Shown: positions 44,672 through 56,673 of the stretch, piece after piece
Layout: the number at the start of each line of letters is the position of its first letter
Position numbering within the stretch: the first letter of the stretch is position 1
Assembly (NCBI RefSeq): GCF_024508335.1
Contig: NZ_CP101988.1
Span: 2,790,001-2,854,000 of the forward strand
Source: Cellulomonas chengniuliangii
GTDB taxonomy: Bacteria; Actinomycetota; Actinomycetes; Actinomycetales; Cellulomonadaceae
Length of the DNA stretch: 64,000 bases
Direction: 5' to 3'
The notes under the pieces: generated by a model
The model's database searches: none
Seen by the model: the letters and a program-made list of their open reading frames with translations, nothing else
What the model was told of the DNA's origin: nothing
Program-made: the position numbers and the translations under genes

Positions 44672-45670
44672 CTAGGCCCTCTTGAGCAGGGCGGACAGCG
44701 GCGGGTCCCCCGCCCCCGGGACCTTGTAGAGGCTCAGGTCCAGGCGCTGCGCGACCTGCCCCACGGCCGCCATCCCCCGCACGCTGTTCCCGACCGGGTC
44801 GAGCGGCGGCGAGAACGCAGCGATCGCGAGCTTGCCCGGGGCCACCGACAGGACGCCGCCGCCGACGCCGCTCTTGCCCGGCAGCCCAACCGTGTACGCC
44901 CAGTCCCCCGACGAGGTGTACAGGCCCTCCATCGTCATCTCCGCGAGCATGTGCGGCACCAGCTCGGCGTCGACCACCCGCTCCCCGGTGACAGGGTTCA
45001 CCCCTCCCGACGCGATGGTGGCGCCCATCGTGGCGAGGTCCTTCACGGAGATCAGCGTGGAGCACTGCCGGGTGTAGACGTCGCACGCCTCCATCGGGTC
45101 GGAGTACATCGCCCCGCCGCTGTACAGCAGCCACGCGATGGCCCGGTTGTGGAAGTTGGTGGTCTGCTCGGAGGTGTTCACCTCAGGGCTGAGCTGGACC
45201 TCCCGGCCTGCGAACGCCCGCTGCGTCTCGAGGATCCGCTGCCACCGCTGCTCGGTGTCGGCGGCCTTCACCAAGCTCGCCGAGGACATGGCGCCCGCGT
45301 TGACCAGAGGGCTCAGCGGCTTGTCGTTGTGCAGTTCGAGGGCCATCACCGAGTTGAAGGGCAAACCCGTGGGGTCCGCGCCGATCTTCTGGTGGAACTC
45401 CACAGGCCCCACGTCGGCCATCGCCCGGGCCATCGTGAACACCTTGGAGATGGACTCGATCGCGAACTCGAAGTCCGCGTCGCCCGCGGAGTAGACCTCG
45501 CCCTCGGCGGTGACGACGGCCACCCCGAAGAGCGAGGAGTCGACCGAGGCGAGGTACGGGATGTAGCTCGCGTTCGCCCCGCCCTGCAGCGCGACGTTGT
45601 CCCGGTGCGCTGCGTCCACCGCCGCCTGGATGGTCTGCGCGTCCAGCGTCGCCTGCGCGTGCAACGTCAT
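44672..45670 (-). CDS. glsA: Glutaminase A
   Basis: The 332-residue protein matches the serine-dependent, beta-lactamase-like glutaminases, with the catalytic S73-x-x-K76 in ESISKVF. Further family blocks are GLPFNSVMALE, PLVNAGAMSSASLV, NFHNRAIAWLLYSGGAMY and GLPGKSGVGGGVLSVAPGKLAIAAFSPPLD. It hydrolyses glutamine to glutamate and ammonia in the cytoplasm. A GAGAGGA site precedes ATG 45670. It lies 40 bases behind an amino-acid permease of the antiporter type, suggesting joint use in acid resistance or glutamine uptake and use. Confidence 0.93.
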   Translation of the reverse strand: MTLHAQATLDAQTIQAAVDAAHRDNVALQGGANASYIPYLASVDSSLFGVAVVTAEGEVYSAGDADFEFAIESISKVFTMARAMADVGPVEFHQKIGADPTGLPFNSVMALELHNDKPLSPLVNAGAMSSASLVKAADTEQRWQRILETQRAFAGREVQLSPEVNTSEQTTNFHNRAIAWLLYSGGAMYSDPMEACDVYTRQCSTLISVKDLATMGATIASGGVNPVTGERVVDAELVPHMLAEMTMEGLYTSSGDWAYTVGLPGKSGVGGGVLSVAPGKLAIAAFSPPLDPVGNSVRGMAAVGQVAQRLDLSLYKVPGAGDPPLSALLKRA

Positions 45671-45710
45671 GGTGCGTCCATCCTCTCGGTGGGGCAGTGG
45701 CGGGGCGAGG

Positions 45711-47486
45711 TCACGACCCGGCGCCGCTGGGCGGCTGGCCGCCTCCCCGCGGATCCGGCGGCGTCGACCCACCCGGCCGGTTGGCGCCCGGGGTTCCCGC
45801 GGGGCCCGCTGCCCCGGCTGCGCGCGCGGGGCCGGCCGAGCCGGCGTCGCCCGGTGAGCCGGCATGGCCCCGGGCCCCGGAGCCTGTGTCCTCCGGGCCG
45901 GTGGTCGAGGAATGGCGGCCCGCCGCGGCGTCGCCTGCCTCCCGTGCCGTCCGGAGGAGGTCGGGCGTCGGCACCGAGGAGTTCGACACGATCCCCGGGT
46001 GCCCGCCCTCGATCTGCCAGGTGAACGGCGCGAAGTCGTCGTCTCGCTGGCGCCAGTGCGGCTTGCGCACCGCGTAGATGATCAGCGGGATCGCGATGAA
46101 CACGATCGTCAGACCCAGGAGGAACCCGACGTAGGTGGTCGGCGACCCGGTGGGGACCTGGCTGGGCGGGAAGAAGCTGAAGAAGAAGGCCAGCGCGGAG
46201 GCGACGAACCCGGCCCCGCCGATCAGCCACATGCCGACCGCGCCGCCGGGGATCTTGTAGGGCCGTGGCCGGTTGGGCTGGCTGTACCGGAGGTAGATGG
46301 CCGCCGCGAACATCAGCAGGTACATCACCAGGTAGAGGATCGACGTGAGCTGGCTAAGGATCTGGTAAGCGGACTGCACCGAGGGCAGCAGCACGAAGGC
46401 CGCCGACAGCACCGTCACGATCCCTGCCTGGGCGATGAGGATGTGCGTGGCCATGCCGTGGCTGTTCGTGACCTGCCAGAACCGTGGCATGTACCCGGCC
46501 TTGGCGACGCTGAGCAGGCCGCTCGAGGGGCCGGACACCCAGGTGACGACCCCCGCGAACACGCCGACCGCGAGCGCCACCGCCATGATCGGCGCCGCCC
46601 ACTCGATGCCCGCCCAGCGGAAGACGTCCGTGAACGTGGTCAGCAGGCTCTGCGTCAGGTTGATCTCGGACTGCGGCACCACGAAGGCGATCGCCAGCGT
46701 CCCCAACACGAAGATGATCACGGTGCCCAGCGCCGCGATGCCGATGGCGATCGGGTAGTTCCGGGCCGCGTTCTTGACCTCTGTCACATGGATCGCGTTC
46801 ATCTCCATGCCGGCGTAGAAGAGGAAGATGCTCGCGGCCAGCACCACCGTGGAGAAGCTCCCGAAGTTGGGGACCAGCTCACCCCAGCCCAGCTTGATCT
46901 GCGAGGGGTTGCCGGCGATGAGGTAGCTGAAGCCCAGCACGATGAGGATGGCCGCGGGGATGATCGTGCCGATCATGCCGCCCCACTTCGCCACCCGGGA
47001 GAATGCCGCGGCGCCGCGCATCGCGATGAAGGTGGCCAGCCAGTACACGACCAGGACGACGAGCAGGATGTACGCGCGGTTCGAGGACAGGCGGGACGCG
47101 TACGACGTGTTGTCATCGGTGTACGCCAGAGCCGTCGCGCCGAAGGTCAGCACCGTCGGGAACCAGACGCTGACCTCGATGAACAGCATGAACATGGCGA
47201 CGAACGCCCAGCGGCCGCCGAACGCCTCTCCCACCCACCGGAAGACTCCACCGCGCTCGGGCCACCCTGTGGCCAGTTCTGCCGCGACTAGCGAGACGGG
47301 GATGAGGAAGAACACCGCTGCGAAGAGGTAGTAGAAGATCGAGCCCAGTCCGTACTCCGCCTCCGCCGGGAGCCCGCGGAGGCTGACCACCGCGACGATG
47401 TTCAGCATGGCCAAGGCGAAGATCGAGATCGTGGCCTTCTTGGGCACACCCGACTTAGCAGGTGTGGTCGCCTGTTGCGCCGTCAT
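45711..47486 (-). CDS. APC-family amino acid permease, glutamate:GABA antiporter-like
   Basis: The 591-residue protein has about twelve membrane segments and the GadC-like N-terminus: ISIFALAMLNIVAVVSLRGLPAEAEYGLGSIFYYLF, ELATGWPERGGVFRWVGEAFG, then FLFYAGMEMNAIHVTEVKNAARNYP. From about residue 505 a cytoplasmic tail rich in Gly, Ala, Pro and Ser has no domain. GadC exchanges glutamate or glutamine for other amino acids. With glutaminase directly downstream, it may import glutamine or export glutamate/ammonia products. Substrate is inferred from family and context. GAGGAG precedes ATG 47486. Confidence 0.83.
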   Translation of the reverse strand: MTAQQATTPAKSGVPKKATISIFALAMLNIVAVVSLRGLPAEAEYGLGSIFYYLFAAVFFLIPVSLVAAELATGWPERGGVFRWVGEAFGGRWAFVAMFMLFIEVSVWFPTVLTFGATALAYTDDNTSYASRLSSNRAYILLVVLVVYWLATFIAMRGAAAFSRVAKWGGMIGTIIPAAILIVLGFSYLIAGNPSQIKLGWGELVPNFGSFSTVVLAASIFLFYAGMEMNAIHVTEVKNAARNYPIAIGIAALGTVIIFVLGTLAIAFVVPQSEINLTQSLLTTFTDVFRWAGIEWAAPIMAVALAVGVFAGVVTWVSGPSSGLLSVAKAGYMPRFWQVTNSHGMATHILIAQAGIVTVLSAAFVLLPSVQSAYQILSQLTSILYLVMYLLMFAAAIYLRYSQPNRPRPYKIPGGAVGMWLIGGAGFVASALAFFFSFFPPSQVPTGSPTTYVGFLLGLTIVFIAIPLIIYAVRKPHWRQRDDDFAPFTWQIEGGHPGIVSNSSVPTPDLLRTAREAGDAAAGRHSSTTGPEDTGSGARGHAGSPGDAGSAGPARAAGAAGPAGTPGANRPGGSTPPDPRGGGQPPSGAGS

Positions 47487-47801
47487 GGGGACTCCTCACG
47501 GTTCGCTCCGGCGGGCGGAGCTCGAGAGAGGTGCTGCGGTGCAGCTCGGTGATGTGGCTGGGCCCGGTGCGGGAGGGACACGGAGTGCGGCCGTCGCACG
47601 GTGGCGCCGAAGCGCGAGGAACGCCAGGGGGCACCCGGAGGTGTGCGTCGCGTCTACCGGTTCGGGGCGCGGACTGCACGGCCCTGAGAAGGGCCCGCGC
47701 CGGGAAGGTGTCTCGGACTCAGAGTACGTCCGGGCCCTCGATCGGACAGCGCGAGCGGGTTCGGCCGTGGCGCCGCCCGCCCATGGGCGGCGCCGCTCCC
47801 C
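47487..47801. other. 315-base intergenic region between permease start and amylopullulanase stop
   Basis: No supported gene lies here. The left part must hold the promoter of the permease-glutaminase operon; no -10/-35 pair stands out, although a minus-strand TACTCT occurs around 47725. The right end holds the hairpin at 47769-47794 that follows the amylopullulanase gene. Confidence 0.5.
47769..47794 (-). terminator. Terminator-like hairpin after the amylopullulanase gene
   Basis: GGCGCCGCCC (47769-47778) pairs with GGGCGGCGCC (47785-47794) across a six-base loop, starting eight bases beyond the stop codon on the minus strand. There is no T-run. Confidence 0.65.
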
Positions 47802-50800
47802 TCAGCCGCGCCCGCTGGCCCGCTTCTCGACGAGCACCGCGACGGTCCGCGGCGGGACGCTCACCGTTCCGGTCGCCGCGCTCCACGTCGTCCGCCGGAC
47901 CACCGCGTCCGAACCCTTGGCCTGCACGGGCGCGAGGGTGTGGCGGCGGCCCGCGAGCTCGGGCAGCACCTGCGTGACGGGCTCGTCCGAGGCGTTGAAC
48001 ACGACGAGCAGCCCATCGAGGTCCTTGTCCACGTCGGGGCTGCTCCCCCGGCGCCGGTCGTCCACGTGCATGACCACGACCCCCGGCGCCGCGTCGGGCC
48101 CGCTCCCGGGGAACGTCACCTTCTCCTGGATGAGCGCGGCGTCACCGAGCCGGAACAGCGGGGTTGAGAACCGGAGCCGCAGCAAGTCGAGGGCGCCCTG
48201 CTCCGCGGCGGCGATGTCCGCCGGGGACGGCTTGAGGGCGGGGTCCGCCAGCAGGGCCTTCTGGAACGGCCACAGGTCCGCGTTCTCCTGCTCGGGCGGC
48301 AGCCCTCGGCCGAACCCGTTGTCCCGGCCGGCCAGGTCCAGGTGGTTGAACCAGTCCCCGGAGTCGTAGGAGTTCCGGTCCAGCGACTTGCTGCGCAGCA
48401 GCTCCGCGCCCGCGTGCCAGAACGAGGGAGTCTGCGCGAGGGCGGTGGTGGCCAGCGACAGGGTGTTCATCCGCACCCGGTCGCTCATGGCGGTGTCCCG
48501 CGGCAGCTTGTGCGTGAGCGAGTCGAACAAGGTCTCGTTGTCGTGGGCGTCGACGTAGGTCACGACCTCCTCGGGCGAGTCCGCGTACCCGGCGGGCTGG
48601 CCGTTGTAGTCGATCTCGTCGCCGGAGCGGACCTGCCCGTCGCTGGTCTGGAACGCGAAGTCCCGCAGGTTGCCCGCGAGGCCGAGCCGCACCAGGTCGG
48701 CCTGGTGCTGGGCCCGGGCGAGCTGCTCCTCGGCGGTGCCGTTGACGGAGGCGCCGTTGGGGTCGGTGGCCGCGCCGGAGCCGAACCCCTGCACCCGCGG
48801 GTCCTCGTCGAACGGGCCGCCGCCGCGCACCGCGTCCCGCAGGCGGTCGCTGAACGTGCCGATGCCCGTGCCGCCGAGCTGGCCCTGCGTCGCCTGGGTG
48901 AAGAGCCGGTTGTCGGCGACCTCCCCGAAGTTCCAGCCCTCGCCGTAGAGGTAGACGGCCGAGCCGTCCACCCCGTCGCGCCGGGGTGTGAGCGCGTCGA
49001 GCGCCTCCCGCACCGCGAGCATGGTCTCGACCGAGTGGTGGCCCATCAGGTCGAACCGGAAGCCGTCGACCTTGTAGTCGCGGGCCCACGTCACCACGGA
49101 GTCGACCATCAGCTTCTGGGCCATGGCGTGCTCGGTGGCCACGTTCTGGCAGCAGGTGGACGTCTCGACCGTCCCGCCGAGGGTGAGCCGGTGGTAGTAC
49201 CCGGGCACCACGCGGTCGAGCACCGACGTCGTCGCCTGCCCGCTGGCGGCGGTGTGGTTGAACACCTGGTCGAGCACCACCTGCAGGCCGTCCGCGTGCA
49301 GGGCTCCCACCATCGTGCGGAACTCCGCCACACGGGCGCCACCCTCCGGGTCGAGCGCGTACGAGCCCTCGGGCGCCGACCAGTGGAACGGGTCGTACCC
49401 CCAGTTGAACGCGTCGTCGGCCGCGACGGCGGCCACCCGCTCCTGCTGCTCGGTCGAGTCGGGCGCGAGCTCGGCCAGGTCGCCGTCGGGGACGCGCTGG
49501 GCGTCGCGGTCCTCCTGGATCGTGGCGATGTCGAACGTGGGCAGCAGGTGCACCGTCGTCAGGCCCGCCCGCTGCAGCTGGCGCAGCTGGGCGCGGCCGG
49601 CGCCCTGGACTGCGAACGCGCCGTACGTCCCCCGCAGCCGCGGCAGCACCGTGGCGTCCGAGGCCGAGAAGTCCCGCACGTGCAGCTCGTAGACCGTCTG
49701 GTCGACCGGGCGCACCACGGGCTGCTTGGCCCGCTCCCACTGGCGCGGGCGGAAGGCCTTGTCGGCGAGGTCCACGAGCACCGAGTGCGTGGAGTTGGTG
49801 GTCAGGGCGACCGAGTACGGGTCGGTCACCGCGTTGACCTCGACCGCGTCGGTGCTGGGCACGTACACGGTGACCTCGTAGCGGTAGGCCGAGCCGGCCC
49901 AGGACCGCTCGCCCCGCGCCGTCCACGACCCGTCGGACTGGCGCCGCGTCGGCACCCGCAGCGGCTGCCCGGTGACGTCCGTGCCCCGCCAGAGCAGCAG
50001 GTCGACCTTCTGCGCCGTGGGCGCCCACAGCGCCATCTCCGGACGCCCCTTGGCCCAGGTCACGCCGAGGTCGCGGTCGACGGCGCCGGCGTAGAGGGCG
50101 TCCAGCACGCCGGGGATCTGCACCCCCGAGACAGCCTGCGTCGTGCCGTCGACGGCGTGCTGCGACACGAGCAGCTCCCCGCCCGCCAGGCGTTCGACGT
50201 CCGGCCTCGTCAGCCCGTCCGGCAGGCGGAGCGCGAGATGGCCCGCGAGCGCCGGGAACCGGGTCAGCTGGTCGGGCGTGAGGCCTGCGGGATCGAGGGC
50301 CAGGTCGTGGCCCTCGCCGCCGGTGACCACGCCATCGGCGACCTCGAGCGATCCGTCGGGAGACCCGTGCAGCCGGAACGACGACGAGGCGGCCGGGGCG
50401 CCCTCCGGGATCCATGACGGTGGCCAGGCGATCGTGCGCTCGTCGATCCAGTGCGCGCGCTGCTCGCCCAGGCCGGGCGCCGGCGGATCAGCCACGTCGA
50501 TGGTGAGCAGGTGCGTGGCGAGGACGTAGGTGAAGGTCACGGGCTTGCCTCCGGGAGCCGTGAACGGGATGTTCGCGCCGTCACGCGCCCCGCCTGCCCC
50601 GTAATTCTCCGCCCAGGAAAGGTCATGGGCGACCTTGGCCTCATAGACCCCGGCGGGCAGCGCGGGCGTCGTGTACGTGTACGCGCCGTCCCCGTCCGGG
50701 TCCTGCAGCCAGGTGGCCAGGCAGTCCGGCGACCAGTCCGCCGCGCAGCCCAGCTCGCTCTGGTGGCTGCCGGGAACCGTGAGCAGCGGGCCCTCCGCGG

Positions 50801-53594
50801 TCGAGGTGAACCAGTGCGTCGTGGGGTCGTACACGAAGGTGACCTGCTGCGGCGCGCCGCCCGTGACGGTGTACGCGACGTTGGCGCCGCCGGGCGCGCC
50901 CCCCGCCCCGTAGTTGACGTCCCAGGACCCGCCCACGGCGACCTTGTACTCGTACGAGCCCGGCGGGAGGGTGAACGTGCCCGCGTATGCGCCGTCCGCG
51001 CGCCGGCTGAGCCGCGCCTGCTCGCACGCGGGCTGCCAGTCGCCCGCGCAGCCCATCACGGCGTTGTGGCTGCCGGGCACGGTGACGAGCTCGGAGCCCG
51101 GGTCTGGCCCTGGCCCGGCGCCCCCGTCGACCGCCACGCCGACGCTCGCATAGCTGGAGCCCGCGACCCGGTTGCCGGCGGCGTCGGTCGAGACGGCGCG
51201 GTACTCGACCAGCGTGCCCGGGGCCAGAGCGGTGACGTCGTGGAAGACCCGGGGCTGGGTGGTCTCGGCGGTGCCCAACGGCGTCCACCCGGGGTCCCCG
51301 ACCACCCGGTACGCGAACGAGGTCTCCGCCCAGGTGTCGTCGTCGACGTCGGCGGTGACCGGCGGCTGGCCGCGCAGCCCGGCGCCGGGGGCCGGGGCGT
51401 CCACGCTCAGTCCCGCGTCCGCGTCGAGCGTCCCCACCGTGCGATCGGCGCGCAGCAGCACAGCGGCGAGCGGCGGGACGGTCAGCGTGAGCGCGCCCTC
51501 GCCGTCGGCCGTCGCGGTGGCCGCCGCCCCGTCGTCGACGCCGAGCAGCGCCTCGTAGGCCGCGCCCGGGGTGAGCGTCGTGAGGCTGACGGTCTGAGCC
51601 TCCGTCGAGTTGTTCAGCGCGACGAGGTGCTCGACCCTCTCCTCGCGGTCCACGCGGGAGAAGGCGTAGACGGAGCCGTCCGCGCCGCCCACCAGCCGCT
51701 CCACCTGGGAGCCGCCGGTCAGCGCGGCGGAGGCCTCCCGGATGCCCGCGAGCTCCGCGATGTGCGTGTAGAGCGGGGCCTCGGGGTCGAACCGGTCCAC
51801 TGATCCGGCGACCTCCCCGGTGAGGAGGCGCTGCTCGGTGAACTCCGGCACCTGGCTCGCGAACATCGACTGCCGGGCGTCCTTGTCCGTGCCACCGAGG
51901 TCGCCGTCGCCGACGAAGCCCTGCTCGTCGCCGTAATAGACGACCGGCTGCCCGCGCGTCAGGTACATGAGCGAGTGCGCCAGCTCCGAGCGCCGCAGCG
52001 CGTCGCCGGAGTCCTTGACCATGTGCCCGATCCGGCCCATGTCGTGGTTGCCCAGGAACGTGGGCAGCGCCGCCGCGCTGGTGTCGGCGGTCGTGTACCT
52101 GTCGTCGCTCGCGAACAGGGCGCGCAGCCCGGTGGCCGAGAAGCCGCGCGCGTAGCTCGACGCGCCGGCCTGGAAGGCGAAGTCGAGCACCGCGTTCATG
52201 TCGGTGTCGCGCATGTAGGGCGCCAGGAGCGCCGCGTCCGCGTCGTACACCTCGCCGAACATGAAGAAGTCCGGCTTGCCGTTCGCGTGCGCGTAGTCCA
52301 GGACGCGGGCGGTCCACTGCTCCCAGAACTCCCGGTTCACGTGCTTGGCGGTGTCGATGCGGAAGCCGTCGATCCCCAGGTCGATCCACTCGTCGTAGAC
52401 GTCCACGAAGCCGTCCACGACCGTCGGGTGCTCGGTCATGAGGTCGTCGAGCCCGGAGAAGTCGCCGTGCGTGACGGACTCCCCCGTCCAGGTCGAGTCC
52501 CCGCGGTTGTGGTAGAGCGTCGGGTCGTTCAGCCAGGCCGGGACCTTGAGGTCCGCGTCCTCGGGGGCGATGACCGGGGTGTACGGGAACGACGTCAGCG
52601 GGTCCAGCGTCGGGAACGGGCCGCCGTCGGCGTGGTCGGCCGGGTCGAACGGGACGCCCGCCGCGTCGGTGTACGGGCGTGTGGCCTGGTCCACGTAGGC
52701 GTACGTCTGCTCGGCGTAGTCGATGACGTCGGCGGTGTGGTTGGTGATGATGTCGAAGTAGACCTTGATGTCCCGGGCGTGGGCGTCGGCGATGAGGGCC
52801 TCGAGCTCGGCGTTGGTGCCCAGGTGCGGGTCGATCTGCGTGAAGTCGGTGATCCAGTACCCGTGGTACCCGGCCGAGACGCTGGCGCCTGTCCCCTGCA
52901 CCGGGCGGTTGACGAAGGACGGGGTGAGCCAGATCGCCGTGGCGCCCAGGCCCTCGATGTAGTCGAGGCGGTCGCGCAGGCCCGCGAGGTCGCCGCCGTG
53001 GTAGAAGCTCTTGTCCGTCGGGTCGAGGCCGGTGGCGAGCCGGTCGCCGGTGCGTCCGCCGGTGTCGTTGGACGGGTCGCCGTTGGCGAAACGGTCGGTC
53101 ATCACGAAGTAGAAGCTCTCGCCGGCGCCGCTGTCCCGGGCGGGCGCGGTGACGATCGCGTCGTCCCCGGGGCCGGGCCCGCCGGACAGCTCGACGGGCG
53201 CCAGCGCCACCCGGTGCGTGGCGTCGTCGAAGGTGAACCGCAGCGTCGCTGGGCCGGCCACCACGAGCGGGATGTTCTCGGAGCCGCCGTCGAGCCCGTA
53301 CGCCTCGTCCCAGGAGCCGTTCACCGCGACCTTGTACTCGTGACTGCCTGCCGGGACGGTGAACTCGGCGCTGTGCACCCCCACGGCGTCGGTGGGCGCC
53401 AGCTCGGTGGCGGCGCAGTCCGGCTGCCAGTCGGCCGCGCATCCCAGCTCGTCCTGGAGGCTCCCCACGAGCGTGAACGTCCGAGGCTCGGCGGCTGCGC
53501 TGCCCGTCGGGGGCGGCACGACTCCGAGCACCGCGACCGCGCCGACGGCGAGGAGGATGGCGGCCCTGCGGGGGCGGGTGTGGACCGTGGCCAT
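47802..53594 (-). CDS. Secreted bifunctional alpha-amylase/type I pullulanase
   Basis: This 1930-residue exoenzyme has a signal peptide (to about residue 35) and a starch-binding X25-like module (about 38-130). A first GH13 alpha-amylase domain follows, with nucleophile in GIDGFRIDTAKH (near 411), acid Glu in MFGEVYD (near 446) and Asp in LGNHDMGR (near 518). Next come a fibronectin-like region and two more X25 modules (near 835 and 940, each with the VPGSH...GC...W.P.C pattern). The C-terminal part is a pullulanase with CBM48 (near 1180), FNWGYDP (near 1398), VDGFRFDLMGHH (near 1516), LYGEGWNFG (near 1548) and DAHDNET (near 1683). It should cut both alpha-1,4 and alpha-1,6 links of starch. 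GAAGGAG precedes ATG 53594. Confidence 0.9.
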   Translation of the reverse strand: MATVHTRPRRAAILLAVGAVAVLGVVPPPTGSAAAEPRTFTLVGSLQDELGCAADWQPDCAATELAPTDAVGVHSAEFTVPAGSHEYKVAVNGSWDEAYGLDGGSENIPLVVAGPATLRFTFDDATHRVALAPVELSGGPGPGDDAIVTAPARDSGAGESFYFVMTDRFANGDPSNDTGGRTGDRLATGLDPTDKSFYHGGDLAGLRDRLDYIEGLGATAIWLTPSFVNRPVQGTGASVSAGYHGYWITDFTQIDPHLGTNAELEALIADAHARDIKVYFDIITNHTADVIDYAEQTYAYVDQATRPYTDAAGVPFDPADHADGGPFPTLDPLTSFPYTPVIAPEDADLKVPAWLNDPTLYHNRGDSTWTGESVTHGDFSGLDDLMTEHPTVVDGFVDVYDEWIDLGIDGFRIDTAKHVNREFWEQWTARVLDYAHANGKPDFFMFGEVYDADAALLAPYMRDTDMNAVLDFAFQAGASSYARGFSATGLRALFASDDRYTTADTSAAALPTFLGNHDMGRIGHMVKDSGDALRRSELAHSLMYLTRGQPVVYYGDEQGFVGDGDLGGTDKDARQSMFASQVPEFTEQRLLTGEVAGSVDRFDPEAPLYTHIAELAGIREASAALTGGSQVERLVGGADGSVYAFSRVDREERVEHLVALNNSTEAQTVSLTTLTPGAAYEALLGVDDGAAATATADGEGALTLTVPPLAAVLLRADRTVGTLDADAGLSVDAPAPGAGLRGQPPVTADVDDDTWAETSFAYRVVGDPGWTPLGTAETTQPRVFHDVTALAPGTLVEYRAVSTDAAGNRVAGSSYASVGVAVDGGAGPGPDPGSELVTVPGSHNAVMGCAGDWQPACEQARLSRRADGAYAGTFTLPPGSYEYKVAVGGSWDVNYGAGGAPGGANVAYTVTGGAPQQVTFVYDPTTHWFTSTAEGPLLTVPGSHQSELGCAADWSPDCLATWLQDPDGDGAYTYTTPALPAGVYEAKVAHDLSWAENYGAGGARDGANIPFTAPGGKPVTFTYVLATHLLTIDVADPPAPGLGEQRAHWIDERTIAWPPSWIPEGAPAASSSFRLHGSPDGSLEVADGVVTGGEGHDLALDPAGLTPDQLTRFPALAGHLALRLPDGLTRPDVERLAGGELLVSQHAVDGTTQAVSGVQIPGVLDALYAGAVDRDLGVTWAKGRPEMALWAPTAQKVDLLLWRGTDVTGQPLRVPTRRQSDGSWTARGERSWAGSAYRYEVTVYVPSTDAVEVNAVTDPYSVALTTNSTHSVLVDLADKAFRPRQWERAKQPVVRPVDQTVYELHVRDFSASDATVLPRLRGTYGAFAVQGAGRAQLRQLQRAGLTTVHLLPTFDIATIQEDRDAQRVPDGDLAELAPDSTEQQERVAAVAADDAFNWGYDPFHWSAPEGSYALDPEGGARVAEFRTMVGALHADGLQVVLDQVFNHTAASGQATTSVLDRVVPGYYHRLTLGGTVETSTCCQNVATEHAMAQKLMVDSVVTWARDYKVDGFRFDLMGHHSVETMLAVREALDALTPRRDGVDGSAVYLYGEGWNFGEVADNRLFTQATQGQLGGTGIGTFSDRLRDAVRGGGPFDEDPRVQGFGSGAATDPNGASVNGTAEEQLARAQHQADLVRLGLAGNLRDFAFQTSDGQVRSGDEIDYNGQPAGYADSPEEVVTYVDAHDNETLFDSLTHKLPRDTAMSDRVRMNTLSLATTALAQTPSFWHAGAELLRSKSLDRNSYDSGDWFNHLDLAGRDNGFGRGLPPEQENADLWPFQKALLADPALKPSPADIAAAEQGALDLLRLRFSTPLFRLGDAALIQEKVTFPGSGPDAAPGVVVMHVDDRRRGSSPDVDKDLDGLLVVFNASDEPVTQVLPELAGRRHTLAPVQAKGSDAVVRRTTWSAATGTVSVPPRTVAVLVEKRASGRG

Positions 53595-53664
53595 GTCCGA
53601 CTCCTTCGTCGCCGCACAACGCTGTGCGGAAGCCGACGCATCGCGGAAGGGGTGCGTCGAGCCG

Positions 53665-53693
53665 AACGTACCGATTGCCGCAAATTTCAGCAA
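53665..53693 (-). promoter_or_regulatory. Promoter and operator of the amylopullulanase gene
   Basis: On the minus strand TTGCTG (53688-53693) and TACGTT (53665-53670) are exactly 17 bases apart. The imperfect palindrome TTGCCGCAAATTTCAGCAA (53675-53693, plus strand) covers the -35 box and spacer, so a bound repressor would block the polymerase. The shape is that of a LacI-family maltose regulator site; no such regulator is in the window. Transcript leader would be about 64 bases. Confidence 0.6.
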
Positions 53694-53711
53694 CCGTGCG
53701 GATTGCCCGGA

Positions 53712-54005
53712 TCAGCGACGCGTCGCCCCCGTGCGCAAACCCTCCACCAGCGCCTGGAGCGCAGGCTCGTCGCCCGCCGGGACGTCGACCTCGACGACCT
53801 TGTCGCGGCTCGTCGCCCCCGTCACCAGCGAGACCGCCCGGCGCCGCACGCCACACGCCTCGGCCACCGCCGCGAGCGCCGCCTCCGTCGCGGCGCCCTC
53901 GACGGCGCGCGACTGCACCGCGACCACCAGGCGATCACCGTGCAGCCCGCCCACACGGGTGCGCGACGCGCCCGGCTTGACCCTGATCGCGACCCGCACA
54001 CGCAC
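53712..54005 (-). CDS. DUF167 (YggU-like) family protein
   Basis: The 97-residue protein follows the DUF167 pattern: IRVKPGASRTRVGG, VVAVQSRAVEGAATEAALAAVAEACGVRRRAVSLVTGATSRDKVVEV. The family is small, conserved and of unknown function. GTG 54005 overlaps its own ribosome-binding sequence; the GTG at 53999, five bases behind AGGAGG, is an equally good or better start and would shorten the protein by two residues. It lies 60 bases behind mdh. Confidence 0.82.
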   Translation of the reverse strand: MRVRVAIRVKPGASRTRVGGLHGDRLVVAVQSRAVEGAATEAALAAVAEACGVRRRAVSLVTGATSRDKVVEVDVPAGDEPALQALVEGLRTGATRR

Positions 54006-54065
54006 CTCCTGACGAGGCCCGCCCCGCCCGGAGGCGAGGCGGGCCGGCCACTGCCGCCACTCCGC

Positions 54066-56436
<2,371 letters not shown>

Positions 56437-56673
56437 GCGTTGGCTCTCCTGTGCTCTCGTGGTGCTCGTGGCCGACGGGTCCTGGCCGCGTGGCCGACGG
56501 GGTCCGCCGACCAGATTACTCGACATCAAGAGACCTGGGGCTCGCCCTCCGGGTGCGGTTCGCCGGGCTGGTCACCATGCTGGGAGTCTCAGCCGCTGCG
56601 CGGACCTGCGGACTGGGCGGTTGCGCCCGCAGCCACCCGCTCGGGGCCCGCGACTCCATGACAGGAATCCGCC

